From the NCBI GenBank assembly GCA_002401945.1, contig NVUP01000001.1:177991-187245 (forward strand): a stretch of DNA of 9,255 bases. Reading direction: 5' to 3'. The stretch comes from Paracoccaceae bacterium (GTDB taxonomy: Bacteria; Pseudomonadota; Alphaproteobacteria; Rhodobacterales; Rhodobacteraceae). The position numbers and the translations under genes were made by a program. Below the pieces are notes generated by a model. The model made no database searches. It worked only from the letters and a program-made list of their open reading frames with translations, and was not told the DNA's origin. Positions 1 to 6,879 of this stretch are shown here, piece after piece; position 1 is the first letter of the stretch, and every line of letters begins with the position of its first letter.

Positions 1-13
1 GACATCCTTTATT

Positions 14-1282
14 ATGAAAACGTTGATACTTGCCGGCACAGCACTGACCGCATTTGCGGCCGGAACCACGGCCGTTTTGGCCGCCGACAAAGCTGCAGTG
101 CTGACCAACTACTCCAATATCGCCGAGGCAAAGTATCAGGACAGCCTGTCCACCGCCCAAGCTTTGCAAACCGCAGTCGAGGCCCTATTGGCGGCACCTT
201 CTGCCGACACTCTGGACGCCGCCCGCACCGCTTGGCTGGCCTCGCGCGTGCCTTATCAGCAGTCCGAAGTGTTCCGCTTTGGCAATGCCATCGTCGACGA
301 TTGGGAAGGCAAAGTGAACGCCTGGCCACTGGACGAAGGCCTGATCGACTATGTGGATGCGTCTTACGGCGGGCCCTCGGATGAAAACGCCCTGGCGGTG
401 CTGAACGTTGTTGCCAACCCGGCGTTTGAACTCTCTGGCAAAGCCATCGACGCCACCGAGATCACCCCTGAACTGCTCGAAGGCTCGCTGCACGAGGCCG
501 AAGGCATCGAATCCAACGTGGCCACCGGCTACCACGCCATCGAATTCCTGCTTTGGGGTCAAGATCTGAACGGCACCAATCACGGCGCCGGCAACCGCGC
601 CTGGACCGATTACGCAGCGGGCGACGCCTGCACCAATGACAACTGTGACCGTCGTGGCGCTTATCTGAAAGCCGCAACCGATCTGCTGGTCTCCGACCTG
701 TCCTGGATGGCCGAGCAATGGGGCGACGCTGGCGAAGCCCGCACCACGCTGCTGGGTGACGAAAGCGCAGGCATCGTGGCCATGCTGACCGGCATGGGAT
801 CGCTGTCTTACGGTGAAGTTGCGGGCGAGCGTATGCGCCTGGGCCTGATGCTGAACGATCCCGAAGAAGAGCATGATTGCTTCTCGGACAACACTCACAA
901 CAGCCACTACTATGACGGCAAGGGCGTGCAGAATGTCTATCTGGGCGAATACACCCGCGTCAACGGCGACAAAATTTCGGGCGCATCTTTGTCCGATATG
1001 GTCGCAGCAATAAACCCGGATCTGGATGCCGAAATGCGCGGCAAACTGACGGCAACTGTGGACGCTTTGGGCGCACTCAAAGCCGCTGCTGACAATGGGT
1101 TCTCCTATGATCAGATGTTGGAGCAGGGCAATGCCGAAGGTGAAGCCCTGATCATGGGTGGCATCAACGGGTTTGTTGACCAGACCCAGTCGATCGAACG
1201 CGTCGTCACTGCGCTGAAACTGGACGGTATTGAATTCGAAGGATCCGACTCTTTGGACAATCCTTCAGCTGTTTTCCAGTAA
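14..1282 (+). CDS. Imelysin-family (IrpA-like, COG3487) periplasmic iron-related protein
   Basis: This is a 422-residue exported protein of the imelysin (M75/IrpA) family, thought to bind iron or act with iron uptake at the cell envelope; a peptidase role has been reported for some members. What is seen: a Sec signal peptide at residues 1-23 (MKTL start, hydrophobic alanine-rich core, cleavage near VLA|AD). The family GxHxxE motif is present as G172-Y-H174-A-I-E177, followed by FLLWGQD. A second conserved stretch around residues 270-310 reads GERMRLGL, EEEHDCFSDNTH, then NVYLGEY, which is typical of the IrpA subfamily. C206 and C211 could form a disulfide. Length is normal for the subfamily. 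Only 13 bases precede the ATG, so its promoter and any iron box lie outside the window, and no clear Shine-Dalgarno is visible in them. It is the first member of a conserved neighbourhood that resumes at 2179. The family call is secure; the molecular role is inferred. Confidence 0.93.
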   Translation: MKTLILAGTALTAFAAGTTAVLAADKAAVLTNYSNIAEAKYQDSLSTAQALQTAVEALLAAPSADTLDAARTAWLASRVPYQQSEVFRFGNAIVDDWEGKVNAWPLDEGLIDYVDASYGGPSDENALAVLNVVANPAFELSGKAIDATEITPELLEGSLHEAEGIESNVATGYHAIEFLLWGQDLNGTNHGAGNRAWTDYAAGDACTNDNCDRRGAYLKAATDLLVSDLSWMAEQWGDAGEARTTLLGDESAGIVAMLTGMGSLSYGEVAGERMRLGLMLNDPEEEHDCFSDNTHNSHYYDGKGVQNVYLGEYTRVNGDKISGASLSDMVAAINPDLDAEMRGKLTATVDALGALKAAADNGFSYDQMLEQGNAEGEALIMGGINGFVDQTQSIERVVTALKLDGIEFEGSDSLDNPSAVFQ

Positions 1283-1386
1283 ACGCGCCTCCCCCATCGA
1301 CCTGTTCTTCCGGGCAGGTTGTAGGGCTGCTCCAATGACCATTAAATTTTCCCTCGAAGACAGTTTGATTTCAACGGCAGCTCGGA

Positions 1387-1409
1387 GGGGTCGCGAGGTT
1401 CGCGACCCC
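1387..1409 (+). terminator. Perfect 10-bp GC hairpin between the first imelysin gene and bfd
   Basis: GGGGTCGCGA (1387-1396), loop GGT, then TCGCGACCCC (1400-1409) form a perfect 10-bp stem, extendable by one A-T and one G-T pair. The downstream sequence is TTACCACT, so there is no proper U-run. It may be the terminator of the upstream imelysin gene, which would separate it from bfd-bfr, or a processing or stability hairpin. The strand is assigned from the flanking genes. The stem is directly visible; the function is inference. Confidence 0.42.
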
Positions 1410-1516
1410 TTACCACTCCGCTCCAAGTTCCAGACCTAAGATAGCGCCCCATTCTCGACTGTTAATGACGGGGACAATTCCGACAGAATCAATTGGCCTT
1501 TTGCCAGGACCTGAAA

Positions 1517-1810
1517 ATGATCGTTTGCCACTGCACACAGATCTCGGATCATCAAATTCATGCAGCGGTGGATTGGATGCGAAGTGCTGACCCTGACACA
1601 ATAATTACGCCCGGAAAGGTCTACCACGCACTTGGAAAAGCCGCGGATTGTGGCGGCTGCATGCCACTGTTTCTCGACATCATGCGATCCAATGCTAACC
1701 TGAAAGTACCTACGCAGCTGGCAAACTTGCGCTGCAGGACTTTTAAGGAGAGCGACCATGAAGGGCGACGCCAAAGTACTCGAATATCTAAACAAGGCAC
1801 TACGTCATGA
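1517..1810 (+). CDS. bfd: Bacterioferritin-associated ferredoxin, [2Fe-2S] (BFD-like)
   Basis: This 97-residue protein begins MIVCHC and belongs to the BFD-like [2Fe-2S] family. In well-studied bacteria Bfd binds bacterioferritin and passes electrons to its heme to reduce and release stored iron. The four cluster cysteines are visible as C4-x-C6 and C45-x2-C48 ([10 protein letters not shown]). The spacing between the pairs is 38 residues, against 31 in the E. coli protein, so the loop is longer. The start at 1517 is chosen over 1493 because the family N-terminus is M-x-V-C-x-C and AGGA lies at 1506-1509, 7 bases upstream. The C-terminus, about 30 residues longer than E. coli Bfd, runs through the bfr ribosome-binding site and start, overlapping bfr by 53 bases in another frame. 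Its direct neighbour is its expected partner, bfr. No promoter or iron-box consensus could be confidently seen upstream. Confidence 0.9.
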   Translation: MIVCHCTQISDHQIHAAVDWMRSADPDTIITPGKVYHALGKAADCGGCMPLFLDIMRSNANLKVPTQLANLRCRTFKESDHEGRRQSTRISKQGTTS

Positions 1811-2246
1811 ACTGACCGCCGTCAGTCAGTATTGGTTGCATTACAGGCTGCAGGACGACTGGGGTCTGGGCAGCATGGCCAAGAAAAGCCGCGAAGAAAG
1901 CATCGAGGAGATGGAACACGCGGACAAACTTATTGAGAGGATTCTCTTTCTAGAAGGTCATCCGAATCTGCAGAAACTCGACCCTCTGCGCATCGGCCAA
2001 ACGCCCAAGGAAACCCTGGAGTGTGACCTGGTGGCGGAACTTTCGGCCCGGGCTTTGTACAAAGAGGCCCGCGATGCGTGCAACGACGCTGGCGATTATG
2101 TCACCATGGCGCTGTTTGAGCAGTTGATGAGCGAAGAGGAAGGGCATATCGATTTCCTTGAAACCCAACTTGAACTTCATGACCGGATTGGTGCTGAAAA
2201 CTTTGCCCATCTCAACGCGACCAAAATGGAAGACATTAAGGACTAA
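1758..2246 (+). CDS. bfr: Bacterioferritin (heme-containing iron storage ferritin)
   Basis: This cytosolic 162-residue subunit should assemble into the 24-mer bacterioferritin shell that oxidises Fe(II) and stores it as a ferric mineral. All expected ferroxidase-centre ligands are present at the standard numbering: E18, E51, H54, E94, E127 and H130. M52, the residue that ligates the inter-subunit heme b in bacterioferritins, is also kept, so this should be a catalytically complete heme-type Bfr rather than a Dps or a non-heme ferritin. Length matches the family. The start is well supported by AAGGAG at 1745-1750, 7 bases before the ATG. It follows bfd with a 53-base overlap, and its 3' end overlaps the next gene's open frame. 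The local base composition is distinctly less GC-rich than the flanking imelysin and cytochrome genes. The assignment is essentially certain. Confidence 0.97.
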   Translation: MKGDAKVLEYLNKALRHELTAVSQYWLHYRLQDDWGLGSMAKKSREESIEEMEHADKLIERILFLEGHPNLQKLDPLRIGQTPKETLECDLVAELSARALYKEARDACNDAGDYVTMALFEQLMSEEEGHIDFLETQLELHDRIGAENFAHLNATKMEDIKD

Positions 2247-3765
2247 CGTCATTGTGGCCGCTGCCCTAACGGCGGCCACTCCCCTTGCAGCGATGGACCT
2301 GTCGCTACTTGATCTGGGCGATCCGCATCTCCGGCTCACGCCCCGCACTCAGGCCGAACAGGCGCGCATCAACGCCGTCACCTCGCTGACCGCTGATTTC
2401 ACCACCGCCGAACCCTTCGAAGACCACCCGGCTGGTGCCGCCACGGTGCGGGCGCGCATTGATGACGAGGCGTTTTCCCAGCATTCGACCAACATCAGCT
2501 TTGAACAACAGCTGGAATTCAAGCTCGGCAACGGCTTGTTCAAAAAGATCTGGGTATTTTCTCCGGCCTCAACCCTGGCCTCGGACGGGTTGGGCCCGCT
2601 GTACAATGCCCGCGCCTGCCAGCGCTGCCACATCAAGGATGGTCGCGGCCATGCCCCGCAAGGCCCCGATGACAGCGCCGTCTCGATGTTCCTGCGGCTG
2701 TCGATTCCCGGCGATACCCCCGCCGCCATGGGGGCCATCAAAGACTATATCGGCACCGCACCAGACCCCAATTACGGCACTCAACTGCAAGAGTTCTCTC
2801 CGCCGGGCATGGCCGCAGAATACAATTTGTCGGTGACCTATCAGGACAGAGAAATTGCCCTGTCCGAAGGGGAAAGCGTAACGCTGCGCCAGCCAACCTA
2901 TACCGCTGTCAATCTGGGCTACGGGTCACTGCACCCTGATGCCATGCTGTCACCCCGCGTGGCACCACCAATGATTGGCCTCGGGCTTCTTGAGGCGATT
3001 CCGGCGGCAGATATTTTGGCACACGCCGATGAAACAGACGCTGATGGCAACGGCATTTCCGGGCGCGCCAATCTGGTCTGGTCGGTTGAATTTGATCAGG
3101 TGATGTTGGGGCGGTTCGGCCTAAAAGCGGGCCAGCCCACCGTGCACCAGCAATCGGCAGCGGCGTTTTCAGGCGACATCGGCATCTCGACGCCACTGTT
3201 CCCACAGCCTTGGGGGGATTGCACCACTCTGCAAAGCCTCTGCCTGGGTGCGCGCCACGGTGATGGCGATGTGCGCCAGACCGAGATCGACCAGCCGAAC
3301 ATGGATCTGGTCACCTTCTACAGTCGCAACCTGGGTGTCCCTGCCCGCCGCGACCTGAATGACCCAAAGGTCCTGCGCGGCAAACAGGTTTTCTATGACA
3401 GCGACTGCGCCAGCTGCCATGTGCCCAAATTTGTCACCCACCGGCTCCCCGACCGCCCCGAGCAGAGCTTTCAGCTGATCTGGCCCTATAGTGATCTGTT
3501 GCTGCACGATATGGGCGAAAGCCTGGCCGATCACCGGCCCGAAGCACGCGCCACCGGTCGTGAATGGCGCACGGCACCATTGTGGGGCATTGGCTTGACG
3601 CAACAGGTCTCAGACCAGGCCGGATATCTGCACGACGGTCGCGCCCGCACCCTGCTCGAAGCGGTACTATGGCATGGCGGCGAGGCCCAGCCTTCGCGTG
3701 ACACAGTGGTGCACCTCGCCGCCAAAGACCGCGCCGCCCTTATTCGTTTTCTGGAGTCGCTCTGA
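2179..3765 (+). CDS. Diheme c-type oxidoreductase, DHOR family (COG3488), secreted
   Basis: This large periplasmic diheme protein belongs to the DHOR family (formerly called 'predicted thiol oxidoreductase'), which is distantly related to CcpA/MauG-type diheme peroxidases. Two CxxCH heme-attachment motifs are seen: CQRCH (residues 147-151 from ATG 2179) and CASCH (410-414). Family stretches are [11 protein letters not shown] and, near the C-terminus, [21 protein letters not shown]. The reaction is unknown; redox work on iron for the imelysin partners is plausible inference. The start is uncertain. A good hydrophobic signal core ([15 protein letters not shown]) must be included for export and heme attachment. 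The in-frame ATG at 2179 gives a 38-residue signal peptide with a long basic N-region but no ribosome site. TTG 2158 is another option, while GTG 2254 and ATG 2292 would destroy the signal. From 2179 it is 528 residues and overlaps bfr by 68 bases. The next gene starts one base after its stop. Confidence 0.92.
   Translation: MTGLVLKTLPISTRPKWKTLRTNVIVAAALTAATPLAAMDLSLLDLGDPHLRLTPRTQAEQARINAVTSLTADFTTAEPFEDHPAGAATVRARIDDEAFSQHSTNISFEQQLEFKLGNGLFKKIWVFSPASTLASDGLGPLYNARACQRCHIKDGRGHAPQGPDDSAVSMFLRLSIPGDTPAAMGAIKDYIGTAPDPNYGTQLQEFSPPGMAAEYNLSVTYQDREIALSEGESVTLRQPTYTAVNLGYGSLHPDAMLSPRVAPPMIGLGLLEAIPAADILAHADETDADGNGISGRANLVWSVEFDQVMLGRFGLKAGQPTVHQQSAAAFSGDIGISTPLFPQPWGDCTTLQSLCLGARHGDGDVRQTEIDQPNMDLVTFYSRNLGVPARRDLNDPKVLRGKQVFYDSDCASCHVPKFVTHRLPDRPEQSFQLIWPYSDLLLHDMGESLADHRPEARATGREWRTAPLWGIGLTQQVSDQAGYLHDGRARTLLEAVLWHGGEAQPSRDTVVHLAAKDRAALIRFLESL
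2238..2242 (+). promoter_or_regulatory. Orphan Shine-Dalgarno (AAGGA) at the bfr end, no standard start codon at normal spacing
   Basis: AAGGA sits in the last codons of bfr. Eight bases downstream, in the DHOR frame, is ATT (2251), a very rare start codon, and 11 bases downstream is GTG (2254). Neither would leave positively charged residues before the signal-peptide core. The site may be a relic of an older start arrangement, may help re-initiation, or may be chance. Confidence 0.3.
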
Positions 3766-3766
3766 C

Positions 3767-4765
3767 ATGCGTTCACTCACCTTTGCCCTGACCCTGGCTC
3801 TGTCGCCCCTTGCCGCACAGGCCGATATGGTTGATGATATTTTGGATCAACAAATCCTGCCCGCGATGACCATTCTGGCCAGCAGCTCGCAGACCCTGTC
3901 GCAGGCCGCAGCGGTTGATTGCCAGATTACATCCCCCGACCTGCGCCAAGCCTACATCCAGGCCTTTGACGCCTGGGTCATGGTCAGCCACCTGCGCTTT
4001 GGCCCCACTGAAACCGACAACCGCGCCTTTGCGCTGGCGTTTTGGCCTGACAGTCGCGGCAAGATCCCCAAGACCTTGGTTGCGATGATCAAGAGCGAGG
4101 ATTCCAACGTTGCGAATGCTGTGGATTTTGCCACCTCATCGATTGCTGTACGCGGGTTCTACGCGCTAGAATTCTTGCTGTATGACGCCGAGCTGAGCCA
4201 TTTTGGCAAACCAAGCTATCGCTGCCAACTGGTGCGCGCGATGACCAAGGACATCGCCACAACAGCGCAGGACATATTAGACGAGTGGCAGTCCAGCTAT
4301 GCCGCCCAAATGCGCTCTCCAAGTGGGCGGTATCAAACCAAGGACGAGGTCAAACAAGAGCTGTTCAAGGCGCTGAACACCGGTCTGCAAATAACCGCCG
4401 ACATGCGTCTGGGGCGGCCTTTGGGCTCTTTTGATCACCCCCGGCCCAACCGCGCCGAGGCGCGCCGCTCGGGGCGTAGCCTCCACCACGTCGAGCTGTC
4501 GCTGCGGACACTAGAGCCATTGGCCGTGGCACTGGCCGGCGACAACCCGGATCTGGCCGAGGACCTGCACAACGGCTTTGCCAAGGCACTCGCCAGCGTC
4601 GCCCGTTTGGATGATCCGGTATTTGCCGGGGTTGCTGCTCCTCGCAGCCGCTTTCGAATCGAGGCGCTGCAACAACAGATAAACGATCTGCGCACCCGTG
4701 CCGAAACTGATCTGGGGCCGGCCCTGGGGGTAGAACCTGGCTTCAACTCACTGGACGGAGATTAA
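3767..4765 (+). CDS. Second imelysin-domain periplasmic protein (COG3489-type)
   Basis: This 332-residue exported protein is a second, divergent imelysin-family member, of the type normally encoded next to DHOR. A signal peptide is clear: MRSLTFALTLALSPLAAQA with cleavage before D20. The N-terminal imelysin signature around residues 70-85 (WVMVSHLRFGPTETDN) is kept. The region equivalent to GxHxxE reads G130-F-Y132-A-L-E135-FLLYD, so the histidine of the motif is a tyrosine. It therefore probably binds metal differently from the protein at 14-1282, or not at that site. The start at 3767 follows the upstream stop after one base, with GGAG at 3753-3756, 10 bases away, which points to translational coupling with the diheme gene. 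An upstream in-frame extension to 3674 is rejected because it lies inside the diheme gene and would bury the signal peptide. The specific function is unknown; an iron-related envelope role is inferred from the operon. Confidence 0.92.
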   Translation: MRSLTFALTLALSPLAAQADMVDDILDQQILPAMTILASSSQTLSQAAAVDCQITSPDLRQAYIQAFDAWVMVSHLRFGPTETDNRAFALAFWPDSRGKIPKTLVAMIKSEDSNVANAVDFATSSIAVRGFYALEFLLYDAELSHFGKPSYRCQLVRAMTKDIATTAQDILDEWQSSYAAQMRSPSGRYQTKDEVKQELFKALNTGLQITADMRLGRPLGSFDHPRPNRAEARRSGRSLHHVELSLRTLEPLAVALAGDNPDLAEDLHNGFAKALASVARLDDPVFAGVAAPRSRFRIEALQQQINDLRTRAETDLGPALGVEPGFNSLDGD

Positions 4766-4766
4766 T

Positions 4767-5846
4767 ATGCCATCTCGCCGAGGTTTCCTGGCCGGGTTGC
4801 TGGCCACCGGATTGGCGCCCCAGGCCAGCTGGGCCGATCTGGGCTGCCCGAGCTACCTGTCCGCAGCCAAAGTGGCCGATGGACGTTTTATCCTCGCCGG
4901 ATTGTCGCCACAGGGCGAGATCCTGTTCCGCTGCCCGCTGCCCGGTCGCGGTCACGCCGCCAGCGCCCACCCAACGCGCCCCGAAGTGGTGGGTTTTGCC
5001 CGCCGCCCCGGTCGATTTGCCGATGTGATTGACTGCCGCAACGGCGCGTTGCTGGCCCGGCTTGAACCACCTGCCGGACACCATTTCTATGGCCATGGCT
5101 GTTTCACTCCAGATGGCAGCCGCCTTTACACCACCGAAAACGACTATGAAAACACCCGCGGCGTGGTGGGGGTCTGGGACACAGCTGATGGCTACCAGCG
5201 CATTGGCAGCTTTGCCTCGGGTGGCCTTGGCCCCCATGAGCTGCTGCTACGCCGCGACGCGCCCGGTTTGGTGATTGCCAACGGTGGCATTCAAACCCAC
5301 CCTGACACGGGTCGTGACAAGCTGAACCTCGACACCATGCGGCCCAACCTCACCTATCTGGGATTTGACGGTTCCGTTGACGCGCAGATGCAACTGCCCG
5401 CTGATCTGCACCAGAACTCCATCCGCCATCTGGCGATGCGCAGTGACGGGACCGTGGGGTTTGCCATGCAATGGCAGGGAGAGCTGGGGGCTGATGTGCC
5501 AATTGTCGGCCTGCATCACCCCGGCACCACACCACGTCTATTGGCCGAAGACGATCCCAGAGTGCGCAATCTCAACGGCTATGGCGGCTCAATCAGTTTT
5601 TCTGCTGATGGTGCTAGGATCGCCGTCACTTCACCACGCGGCGGAGTGGTGCAGGTCATGAATGTCACCTCCGGAGCATTGCGGCGCGAATATCAGCTCG
5701 ACGATGTTTGCGGTCTGGCCTCCAATGCTTCGGGTTTCACTGCCAGCACTGGAACCGGTCGGATCGTATCGCTGACCGGTGCGACAATACAGCCGTTGGC
5801 GCAGGTAGATCTGCGCTGGGACAACCATCTGATCCGCCTGATTTAA
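4767..5846 (+). CDS. DUF1513 (COG3490) Tat-exported, beta-propeller-like protein
   Basis: This 359-residue protein of the DUF1513 family is the usual last member of the imelysin-DHOR-imelysin-DUF1513 neighbourhood. The N-terminus carries a twin-arginine signal (S3-R-R-G-F-L-A, hydrophobic run, cleavage near SWA|D24), so it should be exported folded by the Tat pathway, unlike its Sec-exported neighbours. The body has repeated blade-like segments such as FTPDGSRLYTTEN, GVVGVWD, GGLGPHELLL, NGGIQTHPDTGRDKLN and ISFSADGARIAVTSPRGG, which suggest a WD40/YVTN-type beta-propeller. The start at 4767 is one base after the upstream stop, with GGAG at 4757-4760, 6 bases away. No enzymatic residues can be assigned. 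Tat export hints at a cofactor or early folding, but this is inference; a partner or scaffold role for the diheme protein is equally possible. The family assignment is firm, the function unknown. Confidence 0.92.
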   Translation: MPSRRGFLAGLLATGLAPQASWADLGCPSYLSAAKVADGRFILAGLSPQGEILFRCPLPGRGHAASAHPTRPEVVGFARRPGRFADVIDCRNGALLARLEPPAGHHFYGHGCFTPDGSRLYTTENDYENTRGVVGVWDTADGYQRIGSFASGGLGPHELLLRRDAPGLVIANGGIQTHPDTGRDKLNLDTMRPNLTYLGFDGSVDAQMQLPADLHQNSIRHLAMRSDGTVGFAMQWQGELGADVPIVGLHHPGTTPRLLAEDDPRVRNLNGYGGSISFSADGARIAVTSPRGGVVQVMNVTSGALRREYQLDDVCGLASNASGFTASTGTGRIVSLTGATIQPLAQVDLRWDNHLIRLI

Positions 5847-6018
5847 GACCCCAGCCAAAGCCCTGAACTGAAAGAATCGCGCCGCACCTTGAGGAGGCGG
5901 GACGGGTCTTGCCGTGGGGAAGGTCTGGCGCTGTCCGGCAGAATCGAGCTTGGCGCATTGCGGGCCATTACTATCAAAAATCGTCCAACACACTTTTTCA
6001 CAATCAGATCTTCTGGAC

Positions 6019-6059
6019 AAAACGAAAGCAAAACGAAAATCATTCGTGACATATCGAAT
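6019..6059 (+). promoter_or_regulatory. Candidate GlpR operator cluster (TTCG/CGAA half-sites)
   Basis: Upstream of glpR, AAAACGAAA occurs twice, at 6019-6027 and 6030-6038, an 11-base period (about one helical turn). ACGAA (6033-6037) and TTCGT (6043-6047) form an inverted repeat with a 5-base spacer, and ATTCG (6042-6046) and CGAAT (6055-6059) form another with an 8-base spacer. DeoR-family repressors, including GlpR, are known to recognise TTCG-containing half-sites, so this arrangement fits an autoregulatory operator. The repeats are directly visible; the regulator assignment is inference from position. Confidence 0.5.
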
Positions 6060-6074
6060 GCAGACCTTTAAAAT
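6046..6074 (+). promoter_or_regulatory. Candidate sigma-70 promoter for glpR-glpD
   Basis: GTGACA (6046-6051) and TAAAAT (6069-6074) each match the -35 and -10 consensus at five of six positions, and are separated by the ideal 17 bases. Transcription would start near 6081, leaving a short leader before the ribosome site and ATG 6094. The -35 box lies inside the CGAA/TTCG repeat cluster, so a bound repressor would block it. Confidence 0.42.
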
Positions 6075-6093
6075 GATCACAAAGGGGAACCCA

Positions 6094-6879
6094 ATGGACG
6101 CCGACAGTCGACAGGCCGATATTCTAAAGCTGCTAGATCATCAGGACCGGGTCGAGGTCGAGGACCTTGCCAGCCGTTTTGCTGTTTCATTACAGACCGT
6201 GCGCGCCGACCTGCGGGATCTCAGTACCCGAAACGCCCTGTCACGGGTGCACGGGGGCGCTGTCCGCACCAGCTCGGCGGCCAACAGAATATACGCCAAT
6301 CGCCGCAAGCAAAACGCCGGGGGAAAACGGGCGATGGCGGCACTGGCGGCGGATTTGATTCCCGATAATTGCTCGCTCACGCTGAATATTGGCACCTCAA
6401 CCGAACAGGTCGCCCGCGCTTTGTCGGGCCATCGGGGACTGACGGTTCTTTCCAACAACATAAACATCATCAATATGATGATGGGCGGTCAGACCAAAGA
6501 GTTGATTCTGGTTGGTGGCACTGTGCGACAAAGCGACGGCGCCATTGTCGGCGAAGACGCGGTCGAGTTCATCTCGCGTTACAAGGTGGATTTCGCCATC
6601 ATCGGTGCCTCGGCACTGGATGCTGACGGCGCAATTATGGACCACGATGCCCGTGAAGTTTCAGTGGCCCGCGCCATTCTTAAAAATGCCCGCACCAAGG
6701 TTCTGATCTGCGATGGCAGCAAATTCCAGCGCTCTGCCCCAGTGCGAATCTGCGCGGTTAGCGACCTGGATGTGATAATCACCGACCAGCCAGTGCCCGA
6801 CGAATTTGCCCAAGCTGCTGAACTGGCAGAGACCCGAATCTTGACCGCAGGTGCAAACGAAAGCAGCGAAAATGAATGA
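6094..6879 (+). CDS. glpR: DeoR-family transcriptional repressor, GlpR-type (glycerol-3-phosphate)
   Basis: This 261-residue DeoR-family repressor is placed directly before glpD, so the ligand is most likely glycerol-3-phosphate. The N-terminal winged helix-turn-helix spans roughly residues 5-57 (EVEDLASRFAVSLQTVRADLRDL, then the family RVHGGAV signature). The C-terminal sugar-phosphate sensor domain shows NIGTSTEQVARAL, LSNNINI, GGTVRQSDGAIVGEDAV, DGAIMDHDAREVSVAR and LICDGSKF, which are standard DeoR effector-domain blocks. The start at 6094 is chosen because AAGGGGA ends 5 bases upstream and MDADSRQADIL matches the usual length. A frame extension back to 5914 has no domain similarity and would run through the promoter. 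The stop overlaps the glpD start by 8 bases, so the two are translated as a coupled pair. The ligand assignment rests on context; family membership is certain. Confidence 0.9.
   Translation: MDADSRQADILKLLDHQDRVEVEDLASRFAVSLQTVRADLRDLSTRNALSRVHGGAVRTSSAANRIYANRRKQNAGGKRAMAALAADLIPDNCSLTLNIGTSTEQVARALSGHRGLTVLSNNINIINMMMGGQTKELILVGGTVRQSDGAIVGEDAVEFISRYKVDFAIIGASALDADGAIMDHDAREVSVARAILKNARTKVLICDGSKFQRSAPVRICAVSDLDVIITDQPVPDEFAQAAELAETRILTAGANESSENE

Noticed and set aside
185..907. Long minus-strand open frame inside the first imelysin gene
   Set aside because: It is a shadow of the GC-rich plus-strand gene: its translation has low complexity and no recognisable domain, while the plus-strand protein has clear family motifs.
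1283..1516. Iron-responsive box (Irr, RirA or Fur type) upstream of bfd
   Set aside because: I looked for TTTAGAA-N3-TTCTAAA and TGA-N9-TCA type sites and found only near misses (for example TGA at 1466 followed 9 bases later by TTC, and the short palindrome TTGATTTCAA at 1365-1374). None is good enough to call.
3674..3766. Upstream extension of the second imelysin frame
   Set aside because: It lies within the diheme gene and would put 31 residues before a clear signal peptide; ATG 3767 is the natural start.
5914..6093. 60-residue N-terminal extension of the DeoR-type regulator
   Set aside because: It has no family similarity, runs through the operator-promoter region, and ATG 6094 has a good ribosome site.
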